Positions 13,301-24,915 of a stretch of DNA of 64,000 nucleotides are shown here, one piece after another. Position 1 is the first letter of the stretch. Every line of letters begins with the position of its first letter. The translations under genes and the position numbers were made by a program. The DNA is taken from the NCBI RefSeq assembly GCF_001039355.2, contig NW_019775569.1, positions 684,394-748,393 on the forward strand, given 5' to 3'. The DNA is from Lingula anatina (Eukaryota > Brachiopoda > Lingulata > Lingulida > Lingulidae). The notes under the pieces were generated by a model that worked only from the letters and a program-made list of their open reading frames with translations, searched no databases and was not told where the DNA came from.

Positions 13301-15875
13301 GTTGCATAAGCTCAAAGTATACCTCCATCTATGACAAAAAATATTTGGGGGGACTTAATGAAAGAATACTACCCTTTTAAACATTAATATAATCTAATAA
13401 AAATAACCCCTATAAACATGATTATCAACGTACCTTTACATTCTCCATCCACATCTTCAAAACCTACACTACAAGTACAGCTGGCAGCGACACAACCTCT
13501 ATAATAAAACCCAACTGACGTACGCAACCATCCGTATTCACTGCATGAACATACAGCATTGGCCTCTTGAAGATCAACTGAAACAATATCGGTTAAAATC
13601 TGTGTACGTGTATGAGGGATCATCACAAATATCGAATCGACATAGTTTTGGCAAATCAAAGGAGTTTAGAGAATAATGGCTGGGTAAAGTCCAGTAATAA
13701 GGTGCTCTCATTAAAATGCAGCCAAGGGCTATTTCATTCCAAGAGCACGGGTAGACAATTATCTCGTGAACATGTGATCTCTCCACTCACATACACTGTT
13801 CATAGTCATTCACTCACCACTCCTCATAGGAGTTAGACAGGACTTTTATATCTGAGGTAAATTTGACTATTTCTTTCAGTTTGTTTGTATGTTTATATCA
13901 CATTTGACATTATTTGTTAGTTCTGTATTCTATATAATATTCTTCTGTTTAATCTGTTTGTACAACATACTTCTTTATAATTTCAGCCGTCATTGATTCC
14001 GGTGAATAAAATTGGACATCAGATAGTGTCTATCTTATTTAGAGTTGACAACAGAGCCAGACAACTACCCCAAATTTCAGTTGTCTCCTCTCCAGGGCCA
14101 AATGTCATTTCAGTATCCTACCTATTTTCGTTACCAAATCAATGTTGAAAAAAATAAAAGAGAAAATACAAAAATGGGCGATAAGTTCGACATTGCACAT
14201 ACCAGTCGTACACGTGGTGCCTCTCCATCCTAAGGAGCATGTGCAGGAGAAACCGGAAGAACCATCCGGGGAACATGTGCCTCCATTACGACACGGTTGT
14301 AGTGAACAGGCGTCTTCGTCTGGAACGTGCATTATATAATAAGGCAAGCAGAGTCCATCTGATATAGTTTTACATTTCTTAAATAATTATTAACACAGTG
14401 GATGACATGGGGAATAATTGGTAAACATCTGAACCCCACCCCTCCGACTTCACTCGCACGGTATATTTTGGTAAGCTGCTTGTCTATTCGTCTCTTTTTG
14501 TAGAAATCATATTTTTTGGCTGCTTAAGTCACGGTTTGGAATGAAACATCCGACCTTGTGCAGATTCCATATTTAATCTGGAATATTTCAGTTTAAAAGA
14601 CCTGTATAGGTAAAATGTAGTGTTTCCCTTTAACTTACATGTATACAGGTATGTCAGATGAGCTATGAGAAACACTTCACTGATATAGCACAAACAAGCA
14701 TGCTAAACCCACTCCAATGCATTAACTCTTATTTTGCGTGACGAACCACGGTACACCCCTCGTACTTAAGCTATTACTAAGTAGAAGAAAAACACGATCT
14801 GTCACCTCAGTTGCCCGTCTTGCCTCCTATCTACATGTATTTAGGCTAAGAATGCAAGTTTAAAAAAACATACTTTTAACCGATGAATATCTAAAAGTGT
14901 GACGCATTTGTTTAAAATTGTGAAATTTTGTGTTGATTTAAAATTTTTAAAGGTAAACTATTAGCGTTTGAAAATATCCACTTTTCATATTTTCTGCGCC
15001 AGTACATGTATATTCTGCAAAGCTCCACTTCGAAATTGGCGAGACACTGTTTTGGCGATAATGCATTTTTAGGGATGTTGTTGATGTTTTACGGAAATGC
15101 GTTGTAACTGTTTGGGTGACCTGTCGGATTTAGAGAGGGGGTCAGGGGGGTCCTCACCCCCCCCCTTCAATTTCTGGTCCCCTCTCCTAAACCGTACCAA
15201 ATGATATCGTTCGCCCTCTAAAATACCAAAAATTTTCGGGTCCCTTTAGTGGGCCCCGAACCCCACGCCAAGTCGAGGGGGGGGGGGGGGGGCTTCGCAT
15301 CCGCGGAACCCCTTAAAATGATCCTGGATCCGCCCCTGCCTGTAAGCGTATAACATGCCTCTAGGATCGTGTGTGTCGAACACCCTGATGGAATGGCGTT
15401 ATGGTCACCGATGGCCAGGTAAGTACTCACCGAGGCATAGACCGTTTTGAAGAGAATGCCCAGACTTACAGGCGCAGACACACGTTGGAAGCCAAAAACA
15501 AAACACGGCGCAACGATAACATTTTTGAATCCGCAGTACACATTTGGATCACTCGTTACGCACGAAGCTTGAATTTGGTACAAACCTGAAACAGAAAAAT
15601 CACTATTTTAGCAAGAATAATACATATTTCAACTAATGCAAACTGACTTCATACTAAAATGTCCATTTTTTGACGAGTGTACTCTTAAATAGGAGGAGCA
15701 CCTCAGCAGAGCGGAGGGCGTATAAATAGTGCTCGATGTGTTTAATCCTAAAATTTGTTTTTACTGTAGTAATTAGTAAAACAAATATTGTGTTATGAAG
15801 ACAACCTACGAATAGATAAAATATTGACTCACCAAGGACTAGCAAGCAACACACAGTTAACAATCTAGATGGCAT
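10373..15875 (-). CDS. Secreted Cys-rich EGF protein with microexons and PPC-like domain, copy B (frameshifted)
   Basis: Exons, in minus-strand order: 15833-15875 (signal peptide MPSRLLTVCCLLVLG), 15431-15585, 14203-14319 (EGF), 13434-13577, microexons 12852-12872 and 12002-12022, and terminal 10373-10764 ending TGT TAG. All junctions are phase 1. The microexons encode AQLTAPC and PELTTSC. The last exon (about 130 residues) looks like a PPC (pre-peptidase C-terminal) beta-sandwich, with a YTYSDSYQF start, a YDTKLALFGC strand, NDDGPGC and a closing GEYAIGVYGF ... GDFTVTISC. Exon 2 is one base shorter than in copy A (155 against 156). It loses frame after about 18 codons, and the Cys residues after it are then in the wrong frame. 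This is either a recent pseudogene or a base-calling error, since everything downstream is intact. An unbroken copy would have about 297 residues. Confidence 0.7.
11070..12990. repeat. Tandem duplication carrying one microexon per unit
   Basis: About 11070-12145 and 12190-12990 are diverged tandem copies. Shared landmarks include a GTAAACGAAGATCAC-like tract, the CTACAATTTT-TGAGCTATGAATTATC stretch, the microexon with its splice sites, and GATCTTAAAAT beyond it. The duplication explains the two consecutive 21-nt exons of copy B. Confidence 0.75.
11568..11804. mobile_element. MITE with TA target duplication
   Basis: The 237-bp element has long imperfect inverted ends (left CACACATTGACAATAGAAGT, right the reverse complement of CACACACTGGACAACAGAAG) and is flanked by TA. 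It is present in the first unit of the intronic tandem duplication and missing at the matching point of the second. The GTGTCACCCCTA part of its end resembles that of the Tc1-like elements at 16670 and 35930. Confidence 0.65.
15120..15345. mobile_element. Repeat with GGATCCGCCCCTG end
   Basis: The segment ends GATCCTGGATCCGCCCCTG and contains long C and G runs. The same family appears at 34668-34836 and around the N gap at 44320-44785. It lies between exons 2 and 3 of copy B. No coding capacity is visible. Confidence 0.5.
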
Positions 15876-15988
15876 TTTCAATTAAAATTTTTCAGCAATG
15901 TTGAATGTCCTTTGGATGAGGACGGCAGGATTACGGTCCACTTGTTTCTTCAAATCTGCGACGAGTCTGTTGTATCCACTGTCTTTTG

Positions 15989-15998
15989 GTTTTTATAT
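15989..15998 (-). promoter_or_regulatory. TATA box of EGF gene copy B
   Basis: The minus strand reads TGATATAAAA about 120 bases before the ATG. It is conserved in position and context with the motif before copy A. Confidence 0.5.
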
Positions 15999-16669
15999 CA
16001 TTTTCGTCTTGGCAAGTTATCAAATCTTATCAAAACTGCACTTTATCTGTTGCAATGTTACAAACAGCCACGCCTGTATCACGCACTGTTTACACCAAGT
16101 TTCCTATAAAAAACAAGAGAGATGCTTCTATCCGATAATGTAAAAAGGTATGGAAATGTGGTATATTCAGCAGCCACAAATAAGTTTGTTGTTGGATTCT
16201 CTTTTAATCTTTTGGTGTATCTTGATAATGCACTTCTAATCGTAGACATGTACATGTAGCTATGACATAAAAATAATAGTAAAGGTAATACAATTTTTAA
16301 AAGTTCTTTTAAATTTTTAAATGCTTCTTCAAAACGGATGTCTATTATCTACAACATACTTTTGTTTCTTCAAAACCTGACTATTGTAATATTTTTTTTT
16401 CGGTTGATCCAGATTAAATGAAAGAAATTGCCTTTTTAATTAGGACCGCCTTTAAATCTGTCTTGAAACACATCTTTTGAAAAGTTTTTTATAATTAACG
16501 GTTTTCAATTTTTTTAAGTAAGTATATTTTAGTGTTGTAATTCTTAATCATCCTTTATACATGTATAAGAATTGTTAAGTGCACTTAAATGTAAGAAAAT
16601 GCGCTGTACAAGAAATATATTTTATATTATACAGTATTATATGTTTATGTAGGCTATATATCGTGTATA

Positions 16670-17320
16670 CTCCCCTAGCAAAAATGTGTCACCTCTACTG
16701 CATCCATGTATACATTGCTGTAAGGGTACCCATAGTTTCAATTATACTATTGCATAACAACGATCGATCATCCTGTAAATTGGGGATGTGAGTAACAAAA
16801 CATTGACATTCCTAGAGTGACCACTGAAATACCCCATTACCAATCAATTTAACATACAGTTCTTGACTGTAAGGGATACATTTTTTACCAAGCAGTTGAC
16901 ATAGGGGGAAGTTTTGACCCACCGAATCGCCAGATCTAGAAGGTTGGAACTATGAGAACCATTCAGAGGGTTGGGCAGCATCATAAACAAACAGACACAT
17001 AAGGCCTACCGAAGGAAACCGCAGAAAAGCTTACAAACAAAGATGATACTATATTTGCACCTTGTAAATATCATGTTACATAACTTTTTGACTCCACGCA
17101 CAGACGCGTCAGGTGCGTCCTCCAAACCAGAGGATGCTGTGCAAGATACTGAAATTTGGGTTTGATTATTTACTATGGTTAGCTTATTCATTGGTTGTAC
17201 GATTAGTAAAATATTGTGAAAAAAATCTTTTTGAAGTTGAATTAAAACATTGGTTCATGATGTGATTTTCTGTATCACTTAACGCATTACATTAGGGGTG
17301 ACACTTTTATTGCTAAGGAG
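16670..17320 (+). mobile_element. Tc1/mariner-like element, degenerate
   Basis: The ends CTCCCCTAGCAAAAATGTGT and, on the opposite strand, CTCCTTAGCAATAAAAGTGT match as terminal inverted repeats, with TA on both sides. The inside aligns with the element at 35930-36914, including the transposase-end relic (STHRR in the related copy; 17090-17160 here). The reading frame is broken throughout. Confidence 0.75.
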
Positions 17321-18729
17321 TATAGTAATAGACTGACAAAATATCTTTTTTAAAGCTTACAGACACTTCGGTCCTTGAAACCAATGAAGCCAGCTCCTAG
17401 TGAGATTTTAAATAATCAAACCTTAGAAACCGCTTTTGTCAAAAAGATACATCAGGCGTTCTTATATGGAGGTATTAAATTATCTCCTCCATTTCGCGTA
17501 AAGTGGCGTGTACCTTATCAGATTTAACGCATAGTTCGAGCAGAAAAACAATAGACCGCGCTCAGTTCTGCTCCGTCATGTAAAAGATAATGAATCGCGG
17601 AGCTAAACGCAAGACATTTTTTTAACATGGGTCACTTTCAAGAACCCCAACCCTCACGCAAGCTGGTTAAAGAAATAAACTTACGATGGTATCGTGATAT
17701 AAGTTTATAATATATGTGCTCTAATGATTTCAATGCTCTGGCGATCACGGGCGAGTTTCTCAATTTTCCCGTCTAGTTCACCAACTGTTTATGCGACGGT
17801 GCGGCAAGCTATAAAAAGCTGAACCTAAGAACGCAAGTTTATCTAGATAGAACTATCAGCAGATAACAGTTTAAACTGTCTGGTTTGGAAAACTGTCGAG
17901 CAGTGCACCTAACAACCGATAAGTTATGACAGTGGTTAGTCTAGATTAGTTCAGGCATTCAAGATATTCTTGTTTAGGGTACCATGAATAGGGGGATACA
18001 GAGCTGCCAAAGTAAAAAAATATACAAACGGAAAAAAGGTTGTTAAAATTTAAGGCAGACAAAAAGAGCGAAATAGCGTAAAAAAACCGCAACATCAGCA
18101 GTGACCAAGTGAATTTTATTTGGACCCCTGATCAAGGATTCAAATTTTCAAATTTTCACCTACTCACAAACCCAAATCACAGATTCATTGTACCACAAAT
18201 GCATACTTAAATTGATGTGTTAATCAAGAGATAAAATAAATGACCTTAACATAAATATATAAAATATTAACGTTTATATATAATTACATACCATTCATCC
18301 AAAGATGCATGAAGGCGTTCTTTTGCTTTCAAGCAATAATGATGTAAGTTTGCGAAAGAGGTTACAGCGACTACGAACCCACCATAAAAAAGTATGGCAT
18401 GATATGCTCAATATTCATTCATCATCAGCAATTGTATTTGTATTTGGACTCCTGATCAATATTCCAAAAACGGAACAAATTTTCACCTATCCACATATAC
18501 AAATTACAGTATACAAATTACTGTAAATACACAAATTACAGTACACAAATTATATTAGTCTATTACTGTAATTTGTGTATGTGGATTTTCCTTCATTTTC
18601 CCGAACTGAAGGAAAAGCAGAAAGCAGTCCTTGACAACATTTTTTGACAATAAAATTGTTATAGGGCATGCGAAGTCATTAAGTGGGCTTTCATTTCACC
18701 AACACACTCCCATTTACGTTTTGAATGGT

Positions 18730-18945
18730 GATCTCACATGATTCTACTACAGGATTGAAATCCTGATACAGGTGGTAATCCCATTCCTCCGGATGGATAG
18801 GTCACGGATGCATTCTGCAAGTTGACAACGCACATGTTCACTGTGGGAAGTTGCCAAAAGTTTCCGTTAGCATATGACAGAATGGGTTGATCTATAAAGC
18901 CTCCACCTACTACACAAAACTTGCCCTCTTTGACTGCGATTTTCC
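18730..18945 (-). other. Possible orphan exon, unrecognised
   Basis: A minus-strand frame beginning after a possible acceptor (ATCGCAG) reads KEGKFCVVGGGFIDQP ... CVVNLQNASVTYPSGGMG ... FQSCSRIM then TGA (18732-18734). It has three spaced Cys and looks more protein-like than neighbouring ORFs. I found no matching upstream exon or signal peptide and recognise no family. It could be the last exon of a lost gene, or chance. Confidence 0.2.
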
Positions 18946-19805
18946 TCAGACCTTCAGTTTTTTTATAAATAAATAGATAAATATAATGGAATGAGAAAAG
19001 CGAAGACATTTGATCACGGGACACGTCCAAAATTATCATGCTGTCATCATTCCTTCCTCACTCACGCTATCCCGTATTAACACGGTAACTTTGACAATAC
19101 AATTATAAAAAAACAACATATGTCGTACATTGATGATACCCGGTACAGGGTCGAATTTGTGGATAAGCAGCCTAAGCACGTGCTTAGGGTACCATGGATA
19201 GGGGGCACCAAACTACCACAGTAAAAATATTCAAAGGGGGGGGGGGGGGTTAAAAACTAAGGCAGAAAAAAATGCTAAAACGTTAAAAACGTAGAAGTAT
19301 ATAGGACAAGTATATAGCAATGGCATTTTTTAATGTACAATTTAAAACTAAAACATAAAAATGTAAAAATCTTGGTTGCCTGTCCTGGTATGGGGGCACC
19401 TTGGTGTTGGGTGTGCTTAGAACACCAAGAACACTAAAACTGTCCCTTCATATTATTTTTATATACGGTGTATCTAAACGATACATGTGAAAGTGTTTTC
19501 TGTTATTTGATAACCTAAAATTTGCCAATACTGACACTTGTTCTATAATGAAATGCAACTCAGAGAGCATTAACTTGCCCAAACCCATCAATATTCAAAA
19601 TAAAGAGCGTTTGATATTGTAACAACATGTTAAACAAACGTACTGGTATTGCTTGTAGTGCGTTAAATTCCTTAAAGTGATCAACGCATTACAAAGACAA
19701 AGATAAATAGGCCATATTTAAGGTCCAGGAAACAAAAAGATACAAGTATTCAGTCATGCCGCAGTTAAGTGACACTGTGCCAAGCACGTCCAGTCCTTTG
19801 CACAA

Positions 19806-19814
19806 TATATATAG
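19806..19814 (+). promoter_or_regulatory. TATA box of the 103-residue Cys-rich gene
   Basis: TATATATAG lies about 70 bases before the ATG at 19883. The related gene at 24555 has a (TA)20 run at the matching distance. Confidence 0.5.
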
Positions 19815-19882
19815 TAGTAAACTGAGTCTACTCGACTTGCTAGAGCTGGAAATCGAGGGTTAAGAAACGTTTTTCAACAATA

Positions 19883-22478
19883 ATGGTTAAACTTGGACTC
19901 AGCTGTGCGCTTTTGCTGGCAGTTCTGTCTTTAGGGAAGGTAACGTATTATGTTCTTTTTGGGATAGCTACAACCGTCTCTGAATAACTACTATACTAAC
20001 TGCGAGTCGAATTATTTCTTCATTTTTCGCTACATTCAGGAAAAAAATGGTTAATTTTGTGTTTCGGGTCATTCAGTTGAACTATTTTAACTTCACTTGC
20101 TGCCTTTACTTACGACTTTCTATTCCGTTTCAGGCACAGGTATCTAGGCATTGTGTAAGTATCAAAGTCCCGCGTCAGTACTAAACAGGCTTTTAATTTT
20201 AAACCATTGTTTTAAAGATGCATACAAAGTCAGTTTTTTGTCACAAAAACCAACCAAATGCCAGCATATAGTTTCAAGTAGTGTAACTAAGAGAATTACC
20301 AAAAGGCATTGTTTAATTTTACCCGAAAATGATGTTTGAACGGATTTTTCTGCTGGCATTCTAAGCTGTATGTCAATGGGGCAGGAAAGTAGGTCACGAA
20401 AGTAGGTTAAATTTACAACCAAAAATTTAAAGAAAGGAGCAGTCTAAAGGTATTTTATGGCTGATCGAGTGATCTATTACGTTTATCCCTTGGCATGTCG
20501 AATTTATTCGAGTCATATAAGAATCTAGTAGAAGTGGTTTACATGTGTTACTGGAAATCCACGCTCCACCGATGCTCGGTTCGTATGTACCTTTAATTGA
20601 TGCTATATTTTGGCATTTGAATGAACACTTCACCGGTAAGAATTACATGGTAGGAATTTAGGTAATATCAATTAGAAAAATGCTGTATAAGAAGTTAATT
20701 CCCATCAAAATGGCCAAATGTTCCAAATTTGAGGAGCCATATTTGGTGCTATTTCAGAGCCCCCCATGCAGACCCGGACAAGTATGTGTGATGTCATTTG
20801 AAGGACCCAGATGTGTAACAGGTACTAGTCACTCATATACATAAGGTTGGAATACCCTTTGCAACTGAGGATCGATCGAGTCAATGTTAATAACTTCCTA
20901 TTAGGCCCTATATAGCCTGCTGTCAGCGTTTTGTTGCATTTAGTTACACCCCATCAATGGGGGGACCAGTTTTTTTTCTTTTTTTTTTTTTTAGAAGCGA
21001 AATCTTCGTCCCGGTTTGCTGAAGAAATATGAAACAGTGGGGTCCACCAGTAGTCGAGGATAATTTTCCAAATAGGGCCTAAAAGACACGGAGAAAGGAA
21101 AGGAGGTTTTTTCTTGGCTTTATCCCCATTTCGCTATACCTTTTTGGAAGTGGGATGGAATAAGGGATGCCTTCGAAACTATCCTAAGCCCCCTCCCCCT
21201 AAATTCCTTCAACTTCTGCCTTTGCGTAATAGTTATACCCATGCAGTCTTGTGTGAGATCCAATAAATGGTGAGGTATACTTTTTTTTTTTCAATTTAGA
21301 TGAAAGACCCTGCAGGCGTCCCTTTGGCGGTTACGACAAGCCATTAGCTATCAATGGTCGTGAACTGTGCTGTGGATTGTGTTTGCCAAGAGATACGTGC
21401 CCACCAGGTTTTTACTGTGACGTTCACCCAACTGACCGCTATGCGGCGTGTTGCCCNGGTATTTTATGGCTGATCGAGTGATCTATTACGTTTATCCCTT
21501 GGCATGTCGAATTTATTCGAGTCATATAAGAATCTAGTAGAAGTGGTTTACATGTGTTACTGGAAATCCACGCTCCACCGATGCTCGGTTCGTATGTACC
21601 TTTAATTGATGCTATATTTTGGCATTTGAATGAACACTTCACCGGTAAGAATTACATGGTAGGAATTTAGGTAATATCAATTAGAAAAATGCTGTATAAG
21701 AAGTTAATTCCCATCAAAATGGCCAAATGTTCCAAATTTGAGGAGCCATATTTGGTGCTATTTCAGAGCCCCCCATGCAGACCCGGACAAGTATGTGTGA
21801 TGTCATTTGAAGAACCCAGATGTGTAACAGGTACTAGTCACTCATATACATAAGGTTGGAATACCCTTTGCAACTGAGGATCGATCGAGTCAATGTTAAT
21901 AACTTCCTATTAGGCCCTATATAGCCTGCTGTCAGCGTTTTGTTGCATTTAGTTACACCCCATCAATGGGGGGACCAGTTTTTTTTCTTTTTTTTTTTTT
22001 TAGAAGCGAAATCTTCGTCCCGGTTTGCTGAAGAAATATGAAACAGTGGGGTCCACCAGTAGTCGAGGATAATTTTCCAAATAGGGCCTAAAAGACACGG
22101 AGAAAGGAAAGGAGGTTTTTTCTTGGCTTTATCCCCATTTCGCTATACCTTTTTGGAAGTGGGATGGAATAAGGGATGCCTTCGAAACTATCCTAAGCCC
22201 CCTCCCCCTAAATTCCTTCAACTTCTGCCTTTGCGTAATAGTTATACCCATGCAGTCTTGTGTGAGATCCAATAAATGGTGGGGTATACTTTTTTTATTT
22301 CAATTTAGATGAAAGACCCTGCAGGCGTCCCTTAGGCGGTTACGACAAGCCATTAGCTATCAATGGTCGTGAACTGTGCTGTGGATTGTGTTTGCCAAGA
22401 GATACGTGCCCACCAGGTTTTTACTGTGACGTTCACCCAACTGACCGCTATGCGGCGTGTTGCCCTAGGTACCGATAG
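19883..22478 (+). CDS. Small secreted Cys-rich protein, 103 residues
   Basis: Four exons: 19883-19939 (signal peptide MVKLGLSCALLLAVLSLG), 20134-20154 (21-nt microexon, AQVSRHC), exon 3 and exon 4. Exons 3 and 4 are present twice because of the near-identical repeat: 20758-20821 with 21300-21456 (cut at the N), and 21767-21830 with 22309-22478 (TAG). Using one pair gives 312 nt and 103 residues. Exon 3 is a short CRPGQVCV ... GPRCV module. Exon 4 is the eight-Cys domain (ELCCGLCLPRDTCPPGFYC ... ACCP) that also ends the Kunitz/TIL gene, entered in the same phase. The function is unknown: a mature Cys-rich peptide of about 84 residues, which could be defensive, inhibitory or structural. Confidence 0.8.
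20449..22465. repeat. 1008-bp near-identical direct repeat joined by a single N
   Basis: 20449-21456 and 21458-22465 run base for base at an offset of 1009, with only a few differences visible (a GGA/GAA codon change in exon 3, TTT/TTA in exon 4, one near 21272, one in a T run). One N sits exactly between them. The left unit stops before the stop codon and the right unit contains it. This looks like two overlapping contigs or haplotypes placed end to end. Confidence 0.9.
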
Positions 22479-23385
22479 ATGGCACTTAACTGCAAGACAG
22501 ATAAGACTCCAAGGGCATCTTTAAGGAATATGGGCAACAAAATAATGTATAGAGGATTATTTCTATTAGAAAACCAGAAGTCAGCTGAAAAAATCCACAG
22601 TTTGGATATAACTGCCGTATATCAATTTACTAAAACGTGTTTTCTGCTGTAGCCGTATTGAAAAAGTTTAGCATGCATGTAACCACATCGATTTATGTAG
22701 GCTACATGAAGATCTACTTGCTCTTCATTGACCTCAATATTTAAGGAAACATTTGGTGACATTTGTCTCCTAAGATATTACGTGTAATTAATATCTGTGT
22801 TGTTACTACCTTGTGTGCGTACTTAGTAAATTGTGCTACATGTGTAATTTGATTCTAATTTTGATTTCCATCACCGATATGTTTTTCACGCTGAGAAATA
22901 GCTAGGGCCTACTTTTAAATTTATTTTAAAACAAAAAGTTAAAGTCCTGAATACGTACCGGAAACACACTTTCCATATTATATATCACTGATGTCTAATA
23001 AATTGATCACTTATCACAAAACTACGCTTTGTTCATAAGTCACCGTCTCAAACGTAATCGTGGGTTGTGCAAACTACAGTAATTTCAAACAAAGAGAGAA
23101 TAAAATGGATGTCTGCTGATTATTTAGTAAAACAAAATGATGGGGAAAAGTTATTGAAACGTAGAAAATAGAAGAAAGAAAGAGACTTCCAATGAATTGG
23201 TCTGCTCAACATCAAATAACACTTAAATTTTAGCATTTGTAAATCATTAATCTTTTTATAGAACAGCTTGGACTAATACGTTGGACTGCGTTAACTTTTA
23301 TGCATTTTTACATCATTAATCTCTTTATAACTAGGGATTCCACATAAAATAGTTAAAATCCCAATCGTACGAGAGAATTTCGAAT

Positions 23386-23563
23386 CAAACTGTTACAAGA
23401 CTAACACAATCACGCTTCTTTGTATTTTTAAGACAAAGATTTAAAATCTTCATCCATGACTCGTATCCCTTCATTTGTAGGAACCTCTCACGGAATTGCT
23501 CCCATGAATCTCTCTCCTTCTCTGCTCTTGCCAGTGGTAGGCCATATATTTTGGTGAGATCTG
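23386..23563 (-). other. Possible exon or retroelement remnant
   Basis: After a pyrimidine-rich acceptor (TTCTTTTCTTCAACAG) the minus strand stays open for about 58 codons to TGA. It includes the charged stretch LPLARAEKERDSWEQFRERF. No partner exon is visible. A fragment of a reverse-transcriptase element or a lost gene is possible; chance is not excluded. Confidence 0.2.
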
Positions 23564-24439
23564 TTGAAGAAAAGAAACTTCACCGAAAATACATTTTGGT
23601 CACGAAAAGACACCATTACAATAAATAAAAGACGACTGTTCCAGTCACTGGTTGAACCTAACAGGAAATAAGTTGACTGGATATCTGTCTTCAACGAACT
23701 GTTGTCATGGATTGGCTCAGCTAGTAATAATATTTCTCCGAAAAAAAAAAACATTCCGTGATTCGATACAATCTACACTGTTCTAGTATGTTAGAATTGG
23801 TTTTAAGGAAATAAGCAGTAGCATTAACTAAACAAGTGGAACTAAAGTGCAATATCCTGTCGTGCTTTATTTCTTCTGCCGCCCCAATGGCTCGCGCTAC
23901 AAGATACATTTGCCTCATCGCAAAAAAAAGGGTGTTTCAAATGAACTACCGCATAAATATCCTCAAAGGCATTGAAGAATTCGTTCACTGCCCTTGCTTC
24001 TTACACCAATGTTTTTTTAATTATCCTAGTACAATATAACATGCACTGAAATACACAATAATCACATATGAATATTATTATAATTATAAATATAGATGAT
24101 TGGAAAAGGGGTTAGGCCCACTTCTATCCTGGCCCAACCAATCTGCGGTTCAGCGAAGATGAAATGGTTTTGCGTGATTCAAAGCAATAAACGGCATGTA
24201 ATAAAGAGGATTGCCAGGGGGTACATTGTTGTTCATCAACTGAAAGACAAAAATCTGACTTCATTATGTCCCGTATGCAGATCACAAAAAAGGGAGTTGT
24301 CTTCGTAACTTAATAAATGCAACATTTTTCAAAAAGTAATATATCAAGCACAGCTTGCGTATGCAGCATTTTGTATTAGGTAACAAATGACAAACACACC
24401 AGAAGTGACACCATGTAATGTAACCCAGACTTCTCTTCA

Positions 24440-24440
<1 letters not shown>

Positions 24441-24480
<40 letters not shown>
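24441..24480. repeat. (TA)20 microsatellite at promoter position
   Basis: A 40-base perfect TA run ends 74 bases before the ATG at 24555, where the related gene at 19883 has its TATATATAG. It may be the TATA element itself, expanded. Confidence 0.6.
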
Positions 24481-24481
<1 letters not shown>

Positions 24482-24554
24482 CAACTAACGCAGCACATTG
24501 AACCAGTCAGTTTAAGGATACAAGCAGTACAAGTGAAGAAAACGGGACTCCATA

Positions 24555-24856
24555 ATGATGATGTACACAGCAGGACTTGGTTGTGCGCTGTTGCTCCTAA
24601 TTCTGCCTTTTGGAGAGGTAAGGTGAAATGTTTTTAAGCTACGTTACGGACAAAAAGCAAAAAAACCCGCCGTGCTCCATTCCATGCTGAGTCAAGACAT
24701 GACCGAACATGAATACACGGAACAGTTAAGGTTTTCTGTACGAGACGGGATTTAAGGCAGACAAAGAACTAGTCTCGAAACTTTCCGTAGGAGATTTTTG
24801 TTTCGTCAATCTTCTCCTTTATTTCATGTTAAGGGCCTAGACTCGAATTTTATGTA

Positions 24857-24915
<59 letters not shown>

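Larger units (their letters stand above)
15876..19882. other. Intergenic between divergent genes
   Basis: This holds the 5' flank of copy B (duplicated from copy A's flank), a Tc1-like element, a dispersed repeat at about 17965-18085 that recurs at 19185-19300 (TTAGGGTACCATG-ATAGGGGG), and an inverted repeat near 18490-18590 (CACAAATTACAG facing CTGTAATTTGTG). The only coding-like signal is the weak exon near 18730-18945. Confidence 0.6.
22479..24554. other. Intergenic
   Basis: AT-rich sequence between two plus-strand Cys-rich genes. AATAAA at about 22999 could end the upstream transcript. Apart from a weak minus-strand frame at 23386-23563 I see no gene, RNA or clear transposon. Confidence 0.55.
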
